Positions 51,301-62,129 of a stretch of DNA of 64,000 bases are shown in pieces. The notes under the pieces were generated by a model that was given only the letters and a program-made list of their open reading frames with translations, ran no database searches and was not told the origin of the DNA. The position numbers were made by a program, and so were the translations under genes. Source of the DNA: Ciona intestinalis (taxonomy: Eukaryota > Chordata > Ascidiacea > Phlebobranchia > Cionidae); NCBI RefSeq assembly GCF_000224145.3, contig NC_020169.2, positions 4,546,957 through 4,610,956 of the forward strand, in the 5' to 3' direction. Positions within the stretch are counted from its first letter, which is position 1, and every line of letters begins with the position of its first letter.

Positions 51301-52617
51301 ATGTTATTTCACACTGCCTAAATATAGAGACAAAATATAACTAAATCTTGTATAAGCTTTCAAATACTAATTATTTCTAAATATATTTCAACATTGCTGA
51401 ATAGTCTGGCTCATATTAAAGAATGTAACATGTAGTTAGACCTAAACAATGTGCTTTCAGTTCCAACTACACCAACTGGATACTCCATGCCCCACCATCG
51501 AAAACGTTATGTAAGTGAACCAGGTAAAAGTGCAATTCCCCAATCTCACATGCAAATGTTGCAACCAACTCAATATCAGTCAATACAAGAGGAACAAGAG
51601 CCTTTTATTCCAAGCAATTCAGCAGCTGACAGTGAAAAAATGCGCAGGGAACATTTATCGCTTAATGTGCTGCCAGTATACGAGCAAGACCCGAACGCAG
51701 CTGCTCAAAATATTGTCAAAACTGCCCCAGCAATGATCCAGGACCAATTGGAGCCTTTGTTCACAATTCCTGGAGTGAGACAGTACCCTGGTAGATACCC
51801 AACTCACTCGAACCCAGGCACCCCTATGCGAGAAGCTCCCCCACAAATGTTTGAAGACATGAACGGGGATCAATATAAACGACATACAACTTTACCGAAC
51901 AAACCAAAGCCCAAAATAATCCCAACGCAACAAATGCAGCAAATTTTGAACAGAGAAACTCCACAGCGACCACAGGTGTTAAATTTAAATCAAAACAATT
52001 CCCTTCAACCTGTGCTACAAAGCAAATCGAGTCCAGCAGTGACACCTAGTGATGGAAGGCCAGCTTTTCCAAACACACAAAGAAATCGACATAGCAGTGG
52101 AAAAACACAGGTACTGCAGAAAATGTTACGAATAATATGTCTACCTTTATCATGAATTCCAACATTTTTTTAAAATCTACACAGACGAAAATAACTGAGA
52201 TTAAATTTAAAAAATGTTTAAAATAGCAAGAATTTTTTAGTTTTAAGACTCCCACATATATGGCAAGTATTAGGTTTTCCTTTGAGAAGAAAAAGATGTA
52301 GGCTACTAACTTGACTAATATGAATTAAACAATATAAAAATAAGAATCTAAGGTAATGGGGCAACTATCAAATATGACCCCTAGGTCATATATCGCCTTT
52401 TGCCCTCACTCAAGAAGGCAGAAATGTTATAGGCCTATAACCATGAAGCGTACTTATGACTCACTAAAGCCATTCATTTCCATCACAGCTGACTCCATCA
52501 TCACCAGTCAAATCAATCGTCCCCATTAACTTTACCACAAACAATAACCAGAACAACGGGAATGGCCATGTTGGGTTAAAAGCAAGGAAACCGTCTGGTG
52601 AAAAACAGCACCAGTGA
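36311..52617 (+). CDS. SEMA6: Transmembrane semaphorin, probably class 6 (20 exons)
   Basis: Guidance ligand/receptor binding plexins. Exons: 36311-36425, 42370-42478, 42705-42765, 43020-43199, 43568-43670, 44591-44719, 44987-45078, 45492-45713, 46046-46195, 46732-46884, 47229-47402, 47929-48039, 48314-48444, 48901-49184, 49372-49451, 50101-50221, 50392-50496, 50677-51169, 51461-52110, 52489-52617; about 1,196 residues. Order: signal peptide (exon 1), sema domain (CHNYIKMIA, RIGQVCKGDVGGQSVLQ, FYFNEASDS, DLTFIRKHPLM, VVMGTEDGKIIKVV), PSI domain (ASDPYCSWNRNLQKC), one membrane helix with RRKKK stop-transfer, then a ~590-residue cytoplasmic tail rich in Gln, Asn, Pro and Ser. The lack of an Ig domain and the long tail suggest class 6. 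Oddities: exon 8 carries one surplus base near 45555, and exon 14 encodes its helix in a different frame from both ends; both may be draft errors. Confidence 0.85.
36454..36660 (+). mobile_element. MITE-like element, forward copy
   Basis: TAGTAGGGTGGGGGAAGATG at the left. The right end carries an extra duplicated terminus (CTACCCAACGTCGCCCCTAC). Interior forward. Confidence 0.85.
37437..37630 (+). mobile_element. MITE-like element, forward copy
   Basis: TAGTAGGCTGGGGAAAGATG to GTGTCCCATCTTCCCTCACC and CTACTATA; interior forward. Near full length. Confidence 0.85.
39000..40100. repeat. Diverged local duplications
   Basis: Blocks recur imperfectly. GGTTAAAACTTTTAGGGC at ~39011 recurs as CGTTAAAACTTTTAAGCTC at ~39372; AACATGATTCACTTTACAG at ~39154 as AACATGATTCATTTCACAG at ~39293; and ACAACACCTACGGAAAATTT at ~39237 as ATAACACCTACGCTAAATG at ~40008. 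The order suggests an old tandem or nested duplication of non-coding DNA. Confidence 0.45.
40493..40673 (+). mobile_element. MITE-like element, forward copy (first of adjacent pair)
   Basis: TAGTAGGGGGAGAAATGGGA to GTGTCCCATCTTCCCCCACC; interior forward. The next copy begins within about 7 bases. Confidence 0.85.
40680..40847 (+). mobile_element. MITE-like element, forward copy (second of adjacent pair)
   Basis: GAGGAGAGATGGGACACC to AAAGGTGTCACGTCTCACC; interior forward with internal losses. It sits head-to-tail with the preceding copy. Confidence 0.8.
41095..41165 (-). repeat. tRNA-derived relic
   Basis: On the minus strand, GACTCAATGGTAGAGCC (A-box-like) is followed about 30 bases later by GGGTTCGAGGC (B-box-like), a spacing typical of tRNA genes or tRNA-derived SINE heads. 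The arms do not pair well enough for a working tRNA. Confidence 0.4.
41506..41700 (-). mobile_element. MITE-like element, reverse copy
   Basis: TAGTAAGGTGGGGGGAGATA to ACCATCTTGCCCCAACC; interior reversed (AATCGTGCTTTTACC, TTTGCTACTAAATG). Confidence 0.8.
49560..49850. repeat. Assembly gap (50 N) between near-identical flanks
   Basis: Bases 49637-49686 are N. The block before it (AGCCGATTCATG, then TGTCTGGTGCTAATCTCTGG) recurs after it (AGCTGATTCATG ... TGTCTGGTGCTAATCTCTGG, then ATAACCTTT). This is either a local tandem repeat or two haplotypes laid end to end. It lies in a semaphorin intron. Confidence 0.7.
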
Positions 52618-53978
52618 TCCAATGCAATATTTTGTTTTTACATTATTTGTGATTATTGTAAATCCTGCTTGCTTTAACAAAGCGTATGTTTTTGCTTTTA
52701 ACGAATGTCGTATCTTTTTGACATTAGCGTAATATTTTATTGTTACAATAATTCACCTAAAGTTCATTTACTTTTTACAGCCGCGCCATATATTTAGATA
52801 TGTGTTTTTCATACATTCGTATACCAAAGCTAAATTTGATCCTGTTTTATTGCGTCACATTGTTAAGTTATAACACCTTTCATCTTGTTACAAAAGATAT
52901 AAAAAGGAAAATTAATTTATAATAATATTGGAATTTCACAAGGGCATTATAATTCATCATTTTTTTTATAAACCTTACCTCTGGAAATAGAACTTTATTT
53001 ACAAAAAAAGGCCAACTCCCTAAAATATATCCAACTGTTTATGCCTCTGTCTGTGCCTTATCCCAGTTTAAATCCCCTTATGCCTCTATTTGTAAACATT
53101 GTTTTTAGACTGTAAATTTGCTGTGTGTCCTATCGTGCCCCAAAATACCAGTCACAGTTGTTTATTGTTTGCACTTAACCGACTTTTGTTTCTTGCCGTT
53201 AACATTTGTCAAAAGTTTCCAATATTTCAACACTGCCAACTAAACATTGAAATGTTATTTCATGTTTTAAATAAAATTGAATATACTAAATATTGTAGGT
53301 GACTGTTTTTTAAAACTTTAGTTATATTTTACACTGCAAGACTGGTTTTAGGGATAATTATAGCAAGTTAGAAAACTCTTTTTATTGGTTAATAACTAAA
53401 TCGTATAAATGTACTTAAAACTGGAACAAATACACAAATGTATTTAGGTTTAAAAGAATTTCAAAATCCAAGCATCAAATGCAATAGGATATGCCATATG
53501 TCCCTTATGTGACCACAAACATATTACAAACGGAATATTGTACAATTTAAAATATACAAAAGGAATGTTGTACAATTATATAAAACTTGCCCGTTAAAAC
53601 GAACATATCACTTACATTTTGACGTCTGAGTTTCTCCTCTTCATGCCTTACTAAAAACGCTGTTGTTGTTACAGGGGATTCCCCTTCGTAGTTGTTTACT
53701 TTTCAATGCACTTTTCATCGTCGTTATATACAACACAAAGCAAAGCGTTCGCGTGACCGCTGTATTTGCTCACGGCTTAAATATGCAGTCCTCAGCTCAG
53801 GATGTATTTGCGCGAAATCGTAACTTTAAGTTTAGCAAAAGAAGTATTTAAGCAATGTTTATAGACGAAAAGACCCATACTGTGCATTGTAACTTTGTTA
53901 TTTTTAACTCATTTTTGCAACTACACTAATGTGTTTAATTAATGTTAAATGTTTTAGAATTCTATTACCTGGTTTATT
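52618..53978. other. Semaphorin 3' UTR and intergenic region
   Basis: AT-rich, without a supported gene. A poly(A) signal AATAAA at 53270-53275 could end the semaphorin transcript, giving a ~650-base 3' UTR. The stretch nearest the NCLX start (53.6-53.97 kb) should hold its promoter; no clear motif was identified. Confidence 0.45.
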
Positions 53979-56900
53979 ATGAAGCTTGTTGTTTTGTTTG
54001 CTTTGTTTTTTCTTGTTACTTTTTGCCACAGTAGTAATGCAGAAACATTCACTCAACCTACTAATGCAAGTCTGGTGTTTGGTCAAATTTTTGGAGATAT
54101 TCATGACACCGAGGTAGTTTGTTTTGAGTTTGTAAATTCGGTTATAAAATTTCCTGTTTTGTTGATGCAAAACTGTTCTTCTATGTCTAATCTGTAGTTT
54201 TATAGAATTATTTTAGGCAATGAAACTATTTATATTGAGTTATTTACATATGCTATCACTTAACTAATTTCAAACAATATTCTTGATTTATATTTTCCAG
54301 TGTCGTGAATACCACAAAATTAAAGATTCTTCACTGTGGTGTGCATTCATAAAAACTACCCCCAACTGCCAGATGGATGAAGGTTTTGTCAATTACTTGA
54401 AAGGAGCGTTCTGTAGTTTTGTCCCAAGGTTGCTTCCACTTATATCTGTTCTTTATGTGAGTTCTATTTTTAACAGTTTCACTATCTTTACAGTTATAGG
54501 TGAAGATACATTGGATTTTAATTCAAGCAGTCTTGCGTTAGTTTTATCAAAAAACAAGCTTTAACAACAATCTTTAAATATTTAATGTTACACCTAGTCT
54601 CTTCCTTGTAAACGAGATAATAAAAAATAAATATTAATGTGTTTTTCCTATAGGGTTTATGGTTGATTTTCCTGTTCATTGGTCTTGGAACAACAGCAGA
54701 AGGATTGTAAGTTGTTTTATGACTCTTGTTTATGTTTCTACATAACTTGTTACATTGTTTTCTTTCAGTTTTTGTCCTTCCTTAGAATACATTGCCCACA
54801 ACCTGAAACTCAGTCAAAACATTGCAATATCCTTTCCATTGACTGCTTACTAGAACTATACTTTGTAAACTAAAACCAATTTAATCAAATTTTGCTGTAA
54901 AACAGTTGACATTGGGATAATGGGTGCAAATAAACTGCACATTTGTAAAATAAGTTCTGCATTACTTTTTATAGATATGTATATAAAACAATACAGTGGT
55001 CTTTAGAAAGTATCATTGTACCTACATACCAGGTCCCAGGTGTGCCTTACTTTATTTATATACCAATTGTGCATATGTTGTTTACATCCTTAATATGCAT
55101 CTCTTCACGGTTTAACCATTGTAGCATTTGGTAATGGCTCTCCAGACATCTTCAGTGCAATCGCCGCTTTTACAAATTCAAACCCTACAGCTGCAGGTGT
55201 AGCTGTGGGGGCTTTACTTGGTAAGTCGTATTTAAAACACCAAAACCTTGGGTGACAAGGTAGGGGTAGGCGTGGAAATTTCTTCATTTTATAATCAGTA
55301 AATATTACAACTAATAAGTTATGTTTGTATCATAGAAATATGTGTTTAACTACCCTTGCCTTATCTTTAAGATATAATATTATCATTTTGTTAAAATTTC
55401 TTCCATTAGGAGCTGCGACTTTTGTCACAACTGTAGTTGCTGGATTGGTTGCCACAACACAGACATTCACCCTCGCCCAGCGACCATTCATGCGTGACAT
55501 GACATTCTTTATTGCTGCAGCATTCTGGGCATTTTATCTTCTTTATACAAACGAGATTAACATATACAGCTCAGTTGGTGAGTAGAGCAAATGTTAGAAT
55601 AAATTATAATGTAAGTTTGAGTACCTAAAATATCAAAGGCTTTACTAATATTTTATATTGCATTAAAAAAAAACAATTATCTTTAAAAATCACTTGCCAT
55701 ATTTGTTTTTTGTAAGATAAAACTTTTCATGTGTTCTTTGTTCTTATGGCGTATTAGAACGTTGAACAATCCATCATTAAATGTCATCACAATTAATCAT
55801 GACTCAGGATATAACTCAATTACTCATGAATGAAACATGCTACTATAATTATTATGGGGATTTATACTATGTATGATACACACATCCTGTATTTTAGAAT
55901 GGGGTTCTTTTGTTAACTTAATTTATAATCAAGTTTTGTACTGGTACCAGGTTTTGTTCATTGTTTATTGTTGAAAACATTATGTTGGCCAATTAATTAT
56001 GTTTCTTTAGTGTGTATTTGCACATCCTATCAAAAGACATTGCAAAGTTTTCGTGGCATGTTAATTTTTCAGGTTTCTTGGGACTATATGTTTTCTATGT
56101 GACAATTGTGATTGTTGGGCGATACATTCATCAAAGACAGCGAGAAAAGCTGAAGAAGTTGCTTGGTGATGTTGCTAAAATACCTGAGGATAGTGGAGAG
56201 GGAATAAATGGATCACCATCCACTTCTATGGATGAAAATACTCCTCTTCTTGTGGGAACTCCAAGGTAACATTTAATATTCCTTTCTCTTTGATTTTTAA
56301 TAAATATGACATTTATTACTGTTACCAAGATATATAAAAAAAGCTACTGAAGCTATTGCAGTGGGGATAAACAGATATGACTTTAGTTAGTTTCTACACG
56401 AGTTAAAGCTGTTGCAGTGTATGAATAAAATATGTTAAAGAAAATGTCATTCTGTTACTTCACCTGCAAGCAATATGCAAAAAAGTCATTTTTCTGCATA
56501 TAGATTGATTTTGTCCTTCTGTTTATTCTGCCATTCAGAGAAACCTTATCAGGGTTGAAAATGTATAAATAAAATTAATGTTTTATATACTAAATCAGTC
56601 GTCAAAATACTGTTTTACAATTGCAAAGTTCAATTTTAATGACATTTTTAATACCAGAAACAACAACATGAAAGAGGATGGAGGTGAATGGATTGATTCA
56701 AAACTAAGGTCCGGACATCATGATGAGAAACATCTTCATGCAAATGAAATATCAGTTGATTGTAAGTTTAATAATAAACTACACAAGCATAAAAGAACAC
56801 TGTTAAATAATATAGAACATTTTAAAACTGGTGGATAAGTTTTAAAACTTTAAAGACTGAATTCTTTCTTAATGTTTTTTGTTTTTTTTCTCAAAGTTTA

Positions 56901-59295
56901 CAGACCTGTATACTTATGTATTTTAATTGTTTTTGAGGTCTAGGGACCTGTATACAGTATACTGTAATACACACTTGGTTATGCTTAAAACTTGGTGTAT
57001 TTTTATTGTTTTTGAGGCTTGTTTGCAGACTACACACCTATATACTGTGTTACACACTTCATTACACTTGACACTAATGTATTTTATTTTGCAAATATAT
57101 TTTACTCCCAGCATGTTGTATTGAAGATGATGATCATCAATCAACTCTTCTTATCTTCCTCCATGGAATAAACCCGATCCCACGAGACGATTGGAACGAA
57201 GCAAAACATGTTTTCAAAATTCTTTTGCTGTGCCAGGTTTCATTTTATAAAGCAATTTTGCTATTTTAAGTTTTACCAGTATGCTGTTGTTTACTGCCAT
57301 GGTTTTATTTATTTTACATACGAAAGCATTTTTGTAACTTATCTGTTTTTACTTTGATTCAAAATTTCTTATTTTGAATGCATTTGCTTTGCCAAAACTT
57401 TAAATGCATTTGCATTGTAAGTAAGTGCTTTTTAACTGTTCTGAGTAGCTACATTGGCCGTAAAAAGTGTGAGCAGATTTTATCTTACGCATTTTCCAAT
57501 ATTAACCATCTACATTAATCCCAGGCACCTTGGAACTTTGTTTGTAAAATCACAATCCCAATTATTCTGTTGAACCAACATAATAATGGATGGAATCGAC
57601 CGCTAAATTCACTTAGTCTTCTAATTTCTCCAATATTCTGTGTATTTGCCACAAAAGGTAACTTCTAAGCCGTTATACAAAAGTTGTTTTTAATTAAGAT
57701 CCAATTACTTGATGGATATTTAAAACTTTAATACAAAAAAGAAGATTTTTATATATATATATATTAAGTATTTTGTTAATAAAAGTTTTTTTACTTTTAA
57801 TGCTCACATATCTAAAGACTTTGGGTATGAAAATCTTTTCCTTATTCTGTGTTTTGCATACACCCCTTTGGCATGACACAAATCCTAAACAAATTTAATT
57901 TTAGGTGGTTCAATATACATTGTCGGCAAATTTCCTCTGTGGTCATTCATGCTTGTCATTGGTGTTGTGATGTCAACAATATGCTGGTTGTTTACAGACA
58001 ATAGAATGAAGCCAAGATTTCATTGGGTAATAACTTGTTTGTATGATCGATGTATAATGCTGTAGTAACATATGGTGGGCACTTGCATCAAACTGAAGGA
58101 TGCTCAACACTGATACCAATTCTAATAGGCATAAATGTTTGTGCTTGGGCAAAACACAGACATTTCTCGAACCTAGTGGTTCCTTTTGGATTGTCTCTTG
58201 CCTCAATTAATTGGTATCTCTACTTACTACTATTTTTACAGATTTCCGCCTACATTGGTTTTATAGTAGCTGTGGTTTGGACTTACACGATCGCAAACGA
58301 AATAGTCAACCTTCTCCAAACATTTGGCGCTATCCTCAATGTAAGCAATGTAATCATGGGACTAACATTCCTAGCTTGGGGAAATTCTATTGGCGATGTG
58401 GTGGCTGATGTGGCACTTGCACGACAAGGATTTCCACGAATGAGTTTATCTGCTTGCTTTGGTGGACCTCTCTTCAGTATCCTTTTATTGTTTGCTCACA
58501 ATTTAGCATCGTTTTAAAATAGTGTGGTTTTTAAACTGTAACACTTTCTAAAATTTAGCATTATTTTTAAATATGATCAGGTTTAGATTTAACACTCACA
58601 CATAATCACTCATTCATTCAAATTTTACATTCATTCATTCACATATTCAAATTTTGTTCAGCAATATTAGACAATTATGTGATCAGATATACTTTTGGTT
58701 AGGTTGTTTTGATACAATAATAAGACACATTTTTCACAAAAATAATGCTTTGCTAAGGTAACTCTAAGTTTTGTTCATTCTACTTTTCCATAACATTTTC
58801 CATAACCATTTCCATCATAGATTTATTAATAGGAATAGGTCTCCCATGTACTATTACCATCATTAAGACAGGAAAGCCAGTTCAGGTATAATAACAACTA
58901 TACTGTTTACATTAATACTCCATAATATTTACCAAGAATATGAATTGAGTGTACTATCTTTTATAAATTGAGTTTACTATCTAATAACCCAAAACTCCAG
59001 TATTTCACACTACAACAATACCCCTGCCCCTAGTTTTATTACAGCTGAAAAGTACATGTGAAATTAAATTTAGAAAATCTATGATTCTATTTAAATTTTG
59101 CCTCTTTTTGTCCAGGTTGCCTTCACCCACTTAGAAGCTGTGTTATGTGCTGGTTTACTAACAAGTCTCTGCCTTACCTTTATAGTCTTACCTTTACGGA
59201 AATTCCGTATGACACCAGCGTATGGTTGTATGTTGGTAGTAGTCTATATTCTATTTCTAACTGTTGCAATATTGGCTGGTTTAAATGTTATTTAG
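53979..59295 (+). CDS. SLC8B1: Mitochondrial Na+/Ca2+ (Li+) exchanger NCLX
   Basis: NCLX expels Ca2+ from the mitochondrial matrix in exchange for Na+. Exons: 53979-54113, 54301-54456, 54654-54706, 54769-54826, 55109-55220, 55410-55577, 56073-56265, 56658-56761, 57112-57236, 57525-57657, 57905-58026, 58242-58476, 58821-58885, 59116-59295; 612 residues (human 584), with all phases closing. The N terminus is a hydrophobic leader (MKLVVLFALFFLVTF). The first alpha repeat reads GLTIVAFGNGSPDIFSAI and the second GLTFLAWGNSIGDVVADV, followed by ARQGFPRMSLSACFGG; these hold the ion-coordinating Asn, Asp, Ser and Pro. The loop between has the expected GFLGLYVFYV and a variable acidic linker. Two introns carry U12-type signals (separate entries). 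The orthology is strong across the whole length. Confidence 0.95.
54827..55108 (+). other. U12-type AT-AC intron in NCLX
   Basis: Homology requires the exon to end at ...SQNIA and the next to begin GLTIVAFG. The 282-base intron between them starts ATATCCTTT and ends in AC. ATATCCTTT is the perfect U12 5' splice-site consensus, and TCCTTAAT at 55087-55094 is a good U12 branch site, about 15 bases before the acceptor. No GT-AG alternative keeps the reading frame and the conserved residues. Spliced by the minor spliceosome, by family rule. Confidence 0.9.
56917..57085. repeat. Imperfect tandem duplication in an NCLX intron
   Basis: TGTATTTTAATTGTTTTTGA with a following ACCTGTATAC...TACACACTT block is repeated about 80 bases later as TGTATTTTTATTGTTTTTGA and ACCTATATAC...TACACACTT. 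Non-coding. Confidence 0.55.
58477..58820 (+). other. U12-type GT-AG intron in NCLX
   Basis: The intron begins GTATCCTTTT, the U12 5' splice-site consensus, and ends TAG. TTCCATAAC at 58798-58806 matches the U12 branch site at eight of nine bases, about 15 bases before the acceptor. It interrupts the second alpha-repeat region (SACFGGPLF / NLLIGIGL) after the first base of an Asn codon. Confidence 0.85.
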
Positions 59296-60007
59296 ACCCT
59301 AAAATATACCAGAGTACTTAAGTTACTTTATTTAGGCCCTAATGCTAAATGTACCAGAGTACTGAACTAAGTATATACAGGAACAAATGGTCAGTGTTAT
59401 ATATTTGTTTGTTTTCTTTCCCATTATTGTTTATTTTTCTGAGCTATCTCGAAAATTCTATTTGATTCATCAAAATGATTATTGCTGTGTTTAACTGTGA
59501 TACATCTTCTAATTTCTAATATTGTTATTATTAACTGCAGTTCGGTGCTATTTGTTGAAGTTATGTTGCCTTTTCATGTCTATCAGTTTATTTACCACAC
59601 CTTGGGTTTGTGCAATCTTAAGCAACTGTGTATTGCCATTTACATCTTTATTATACTATTGCAAATTACACCTACTTTTTAAAAATTTGAATTCTTCTGC
59701 ATTACAAATATATCTGTTTTAAAGATGTTTGTTAAGACAAAAGTATCATATTACTTTATTTAATTTACCTGTGCTTAAAATTAATCCAATATTTTTGCAT
59801 GGATTCTACATTTCAACTCAGAGAAGCATAATTTTCACCTCAATCATATTACACCAAAGAATTTACTTAATTTTTTTGAATTTCCTATTTTCACCTTACT
59901 TACTAATGTAGTAACTTCGCTTCGTTCTGTTTATTTGTTCATTTGATTCTTGTTTAAATGGAAATAAATGTAAAATGTTCATTTTGCTAGTCAGGTATTA
60001 TTCAATA

Positions 60008-60367
60008 GTGTTTTGTCTAAACTTACATCATAACCATCGTTTTATCCGTGACGAACATATTATGTATATATCAAACTATAAACACATGGTCTGTGACTCT
60101 ATATTATAGATTACTGCATATGGGGGAGGATGGGACACCTTTTTTTTCTTTTTTTTCCAGATTTTTCTTTGAATGTTTATTTTTTACTGCCAAATGGGAC
60201 GGAAAAAATAGAATGAAAAGGTGTCCCATCTTCCCCCACCCTACTATATGTATTATTAAAATGTGTTTTGTTCACACTTACATCATAACCATGGGTTTTG
60301 TCCGCCGCGAACATAGTATTTATATATTACAAGCGATAAATGCATGCGCTATGATCCTATATTATAA
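60008..60367. repeat. Pair of ~100-base direct repeats flanking a MITE
   Basis: Positions 60008-60109 and 60263-60367 align along their length, sharing ACTTACATCATAACCAT, then CGAACATA, and ending CTATATTATA. The truncated MITE lies exactly between them. This is much too long for a target-site duplication. Confidence 0.7.
60119..60246 (-). mobile_element. MITE-like element, internally deleted copy
   Basis: TGGGGGAGGATGGGACACC to GTGTCCCATCTTCCCCCACC with only the TTTGAATGTTTATTTTTTAC half of the interior. Terminal repeats intact. Confidence 0.8.
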
Positions 60368-60483
60368 TATTTCACGGGCGAATAAAACTGTAATTTAGAA
60401 TAATCTAACACCACACAATATTACATATAAACAAATGTAAAACATCAAAATCTGAGATACAACATAATCACAATATTAAATTC

Positions 60484-61265
60484 CTAATTGTAACCCTTCC
60501 AGGCAAAACTGTTAACAACACCCATGACTTTAATTCGTCCTTTCGCAACCCTTTGAGCATCTGTAGCCTTTTCTGCAGCCCCATTTGTCAGTCGTGTCAC
60601 CGTTGTTTCAATTGCTTTTTTGCTTGCTCTCTTGTGTTTGAAATCGTTTTCCCACCATGGCCTGTATGACATCACACAACGCTAAAGTTTAAAAACAAAA
60701 ACAAACTAGGAAATGTACGGAAAATATAGAACCTTTCGTATATTTATACGCTGCAACTCGTCATCGTTATCCCTTATTTATTCTTACGTGGCGGGGTAAC
60801 TCAAGTACTCGCTTGTTAAGTATACGCAATTTTGTTGGTAATTGTTTTCTATATATGGCCAAAGTGCAAAACTGTGTCCAACTATACCACTGAGTTTTTT
60901 TTTTTATCTTAACCCGTCAGAACATGAACACTGCTAATTTGGCACTGGTATGTTATTTAACACTGTAATTAACCGATTAAGACACGCATTTCGACTATGG
61001 TTTAAAATCGAACAAAATCTTATATGAATAACATTCTTTTCCTTTAACGTAACCCATCTTTATATAACCTACTTTCCAAAAACTGTCTTATTGTAAAAAC
61101 TATATAAAGTAAGCTACGTTATAAATTATAAGCATACCGTTGCTTAGTAGGTCGGTGAACTGTCAATCTTTGTACAGATTGCTGCAACTCGAAATCTGTC
61201 ATTCGTTGATAACCCAGCGGAAATCGACATTTTCTAATAGTTCCCCAATTTTCCAAAGGTGCCAT
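60484..61265 (-). CDS. Small basic protein of unknown function (2 exons)
   Basis: Exon 1 61265-61138 (start MAPLENWGTIRKCRFPLGY) joins exon 2 60661-60484 with matching phase, giving 101 residues and a TAG stop. The donor is GTATGC and the acceptor ATACAG. The protein is basic with a motif-like pair, ELQQSVQRLTVHRPT and AIETTVTRLTNGAAEK, then GRIKVMGVVNSFAWKGYN. I do not recognise the family. Short basic proteins with repeated RLT-type motifs occur among axonemal microtubule-binding proteins, but that is only a hint. There is no signal peptide and no membrane segment. Its 5' end faces the 61.3-64 kb intergenic region. Confidence 0.55.
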
Positions 61266-61672
61266 GTCATAAAATCGTTCTGATGCCAAATAAATCTACA
61301 CAGCTTGCCCTGTATCGCGTATCACTGTTTGTTATGCCTTTGTGTCGTTTTGTAAAGGCCCACAAGTGGTAAGTAACTAAGAATGTGGACACAATAGCTG
61401 AGTGTATTCCTTTTCATTTATAACAGAGGCACTCAAAGCGGTGAAAATACGAATGAAAGTAACTGTGCTCTTGTTAGCTAATATTTTCGACGTGCTCCCG
61501 CAGTATATGATTGACGAGCTACGGGAAACTTCTACTATTCTTCAGTTATCTATTTTTTAGTAAAAGGTCAATTACATTATCTGACCCAATAGGGCCTAAA
61601 GTCCTAAATTACAGGTTTCATGGCATACATCGCTAAAGGACATGGCTCATATAGAGCATAACTTTTATGCAG

Positions 61673-61848
61673 TATGGTGGGGTGAGATGGGACACATTTA
61701 GCACATGATATCAAAATATCCTGATCGTGTTTTAAACAATTAACAACGATTTATGGGAGTCGTGGGAATACGTTTTTTATTTCCTTAAACAAATGAGACG
61801 AGAATAAAACGAATGAACAGGTGTCCCATCTTTCCCCAGCCCACTATA
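61673..61848 (-). mobile_element. MITE-like element, reverse copy
   Basis: TGGTGGGGTGAGATGGGACA to GTGTCCCATCTTTCCCCAGC; interior reversed (AATATCCTGATCGTG, CGATTTATGGGAGTCG). Confidence 0.85.
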
Positions 61849-61909
61849 TTTATAAACAACCACAGCATAGCCAAAAGAGTTTATAAACAACCACAGCATA
61901 GCCAACAGC
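61849..61909. repeat. Short tandem repeat
   Basis: A ~27-base unit (TTTATAAACAACCACAGCAT, then AGCCAA) occurs twice, separated by about five bases. It directly follows a MITE copy, so it may be a replication or repair scar. Confidence 0.7.
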
Positions 61910-62025
61910 TTAAGAGATACACTGGGCGAAATCTAGTCCCAAAAATAATAAAAAAATCACACAAACCTACTGTTAGGTAATGTATCGGTACATTTTACAT
62001 GTGGCACTAATTTTCTAAATTAGAT

Positions 62026-62129
62026 TTGATTTGCATATACGATACACATAAAATGCATAATCCTAAATTTGTCATTGCGCACAATAAAAGAGTTCACGGT
62101 TTATGCAAATGACGCTCATATATGCAAAT
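62026..62129. promoter_or_regulatory. Octamer (POU-factor) motif cluster
   Basis: ATTTGCAT (reverse octamer) near 62029 and two forward ATGCAAAT near 62103 and 62122 lie within about 100 bases. The octamer is the binding site of POU-domain proteins. It lies ~0.8 kb upstream of the small minus-strand gene; whether it acts on it is unknown. Confidence 0.35.

Larger units (their letters stand above)
59296..60483. other. NCLX 3' UTR and intergenic region
   Basis: Near the stop is a short duplicated block containing TACCAGAGTACT (59310s and 59350s). A poly(A) signal AATAAA lies at 59963-59968. Further on is a MITE copy (60119-60246) flanked by ~100-base direct repeats. No gene is seen; T-rich frames here lack motifs. 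Confidence 0.5.
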
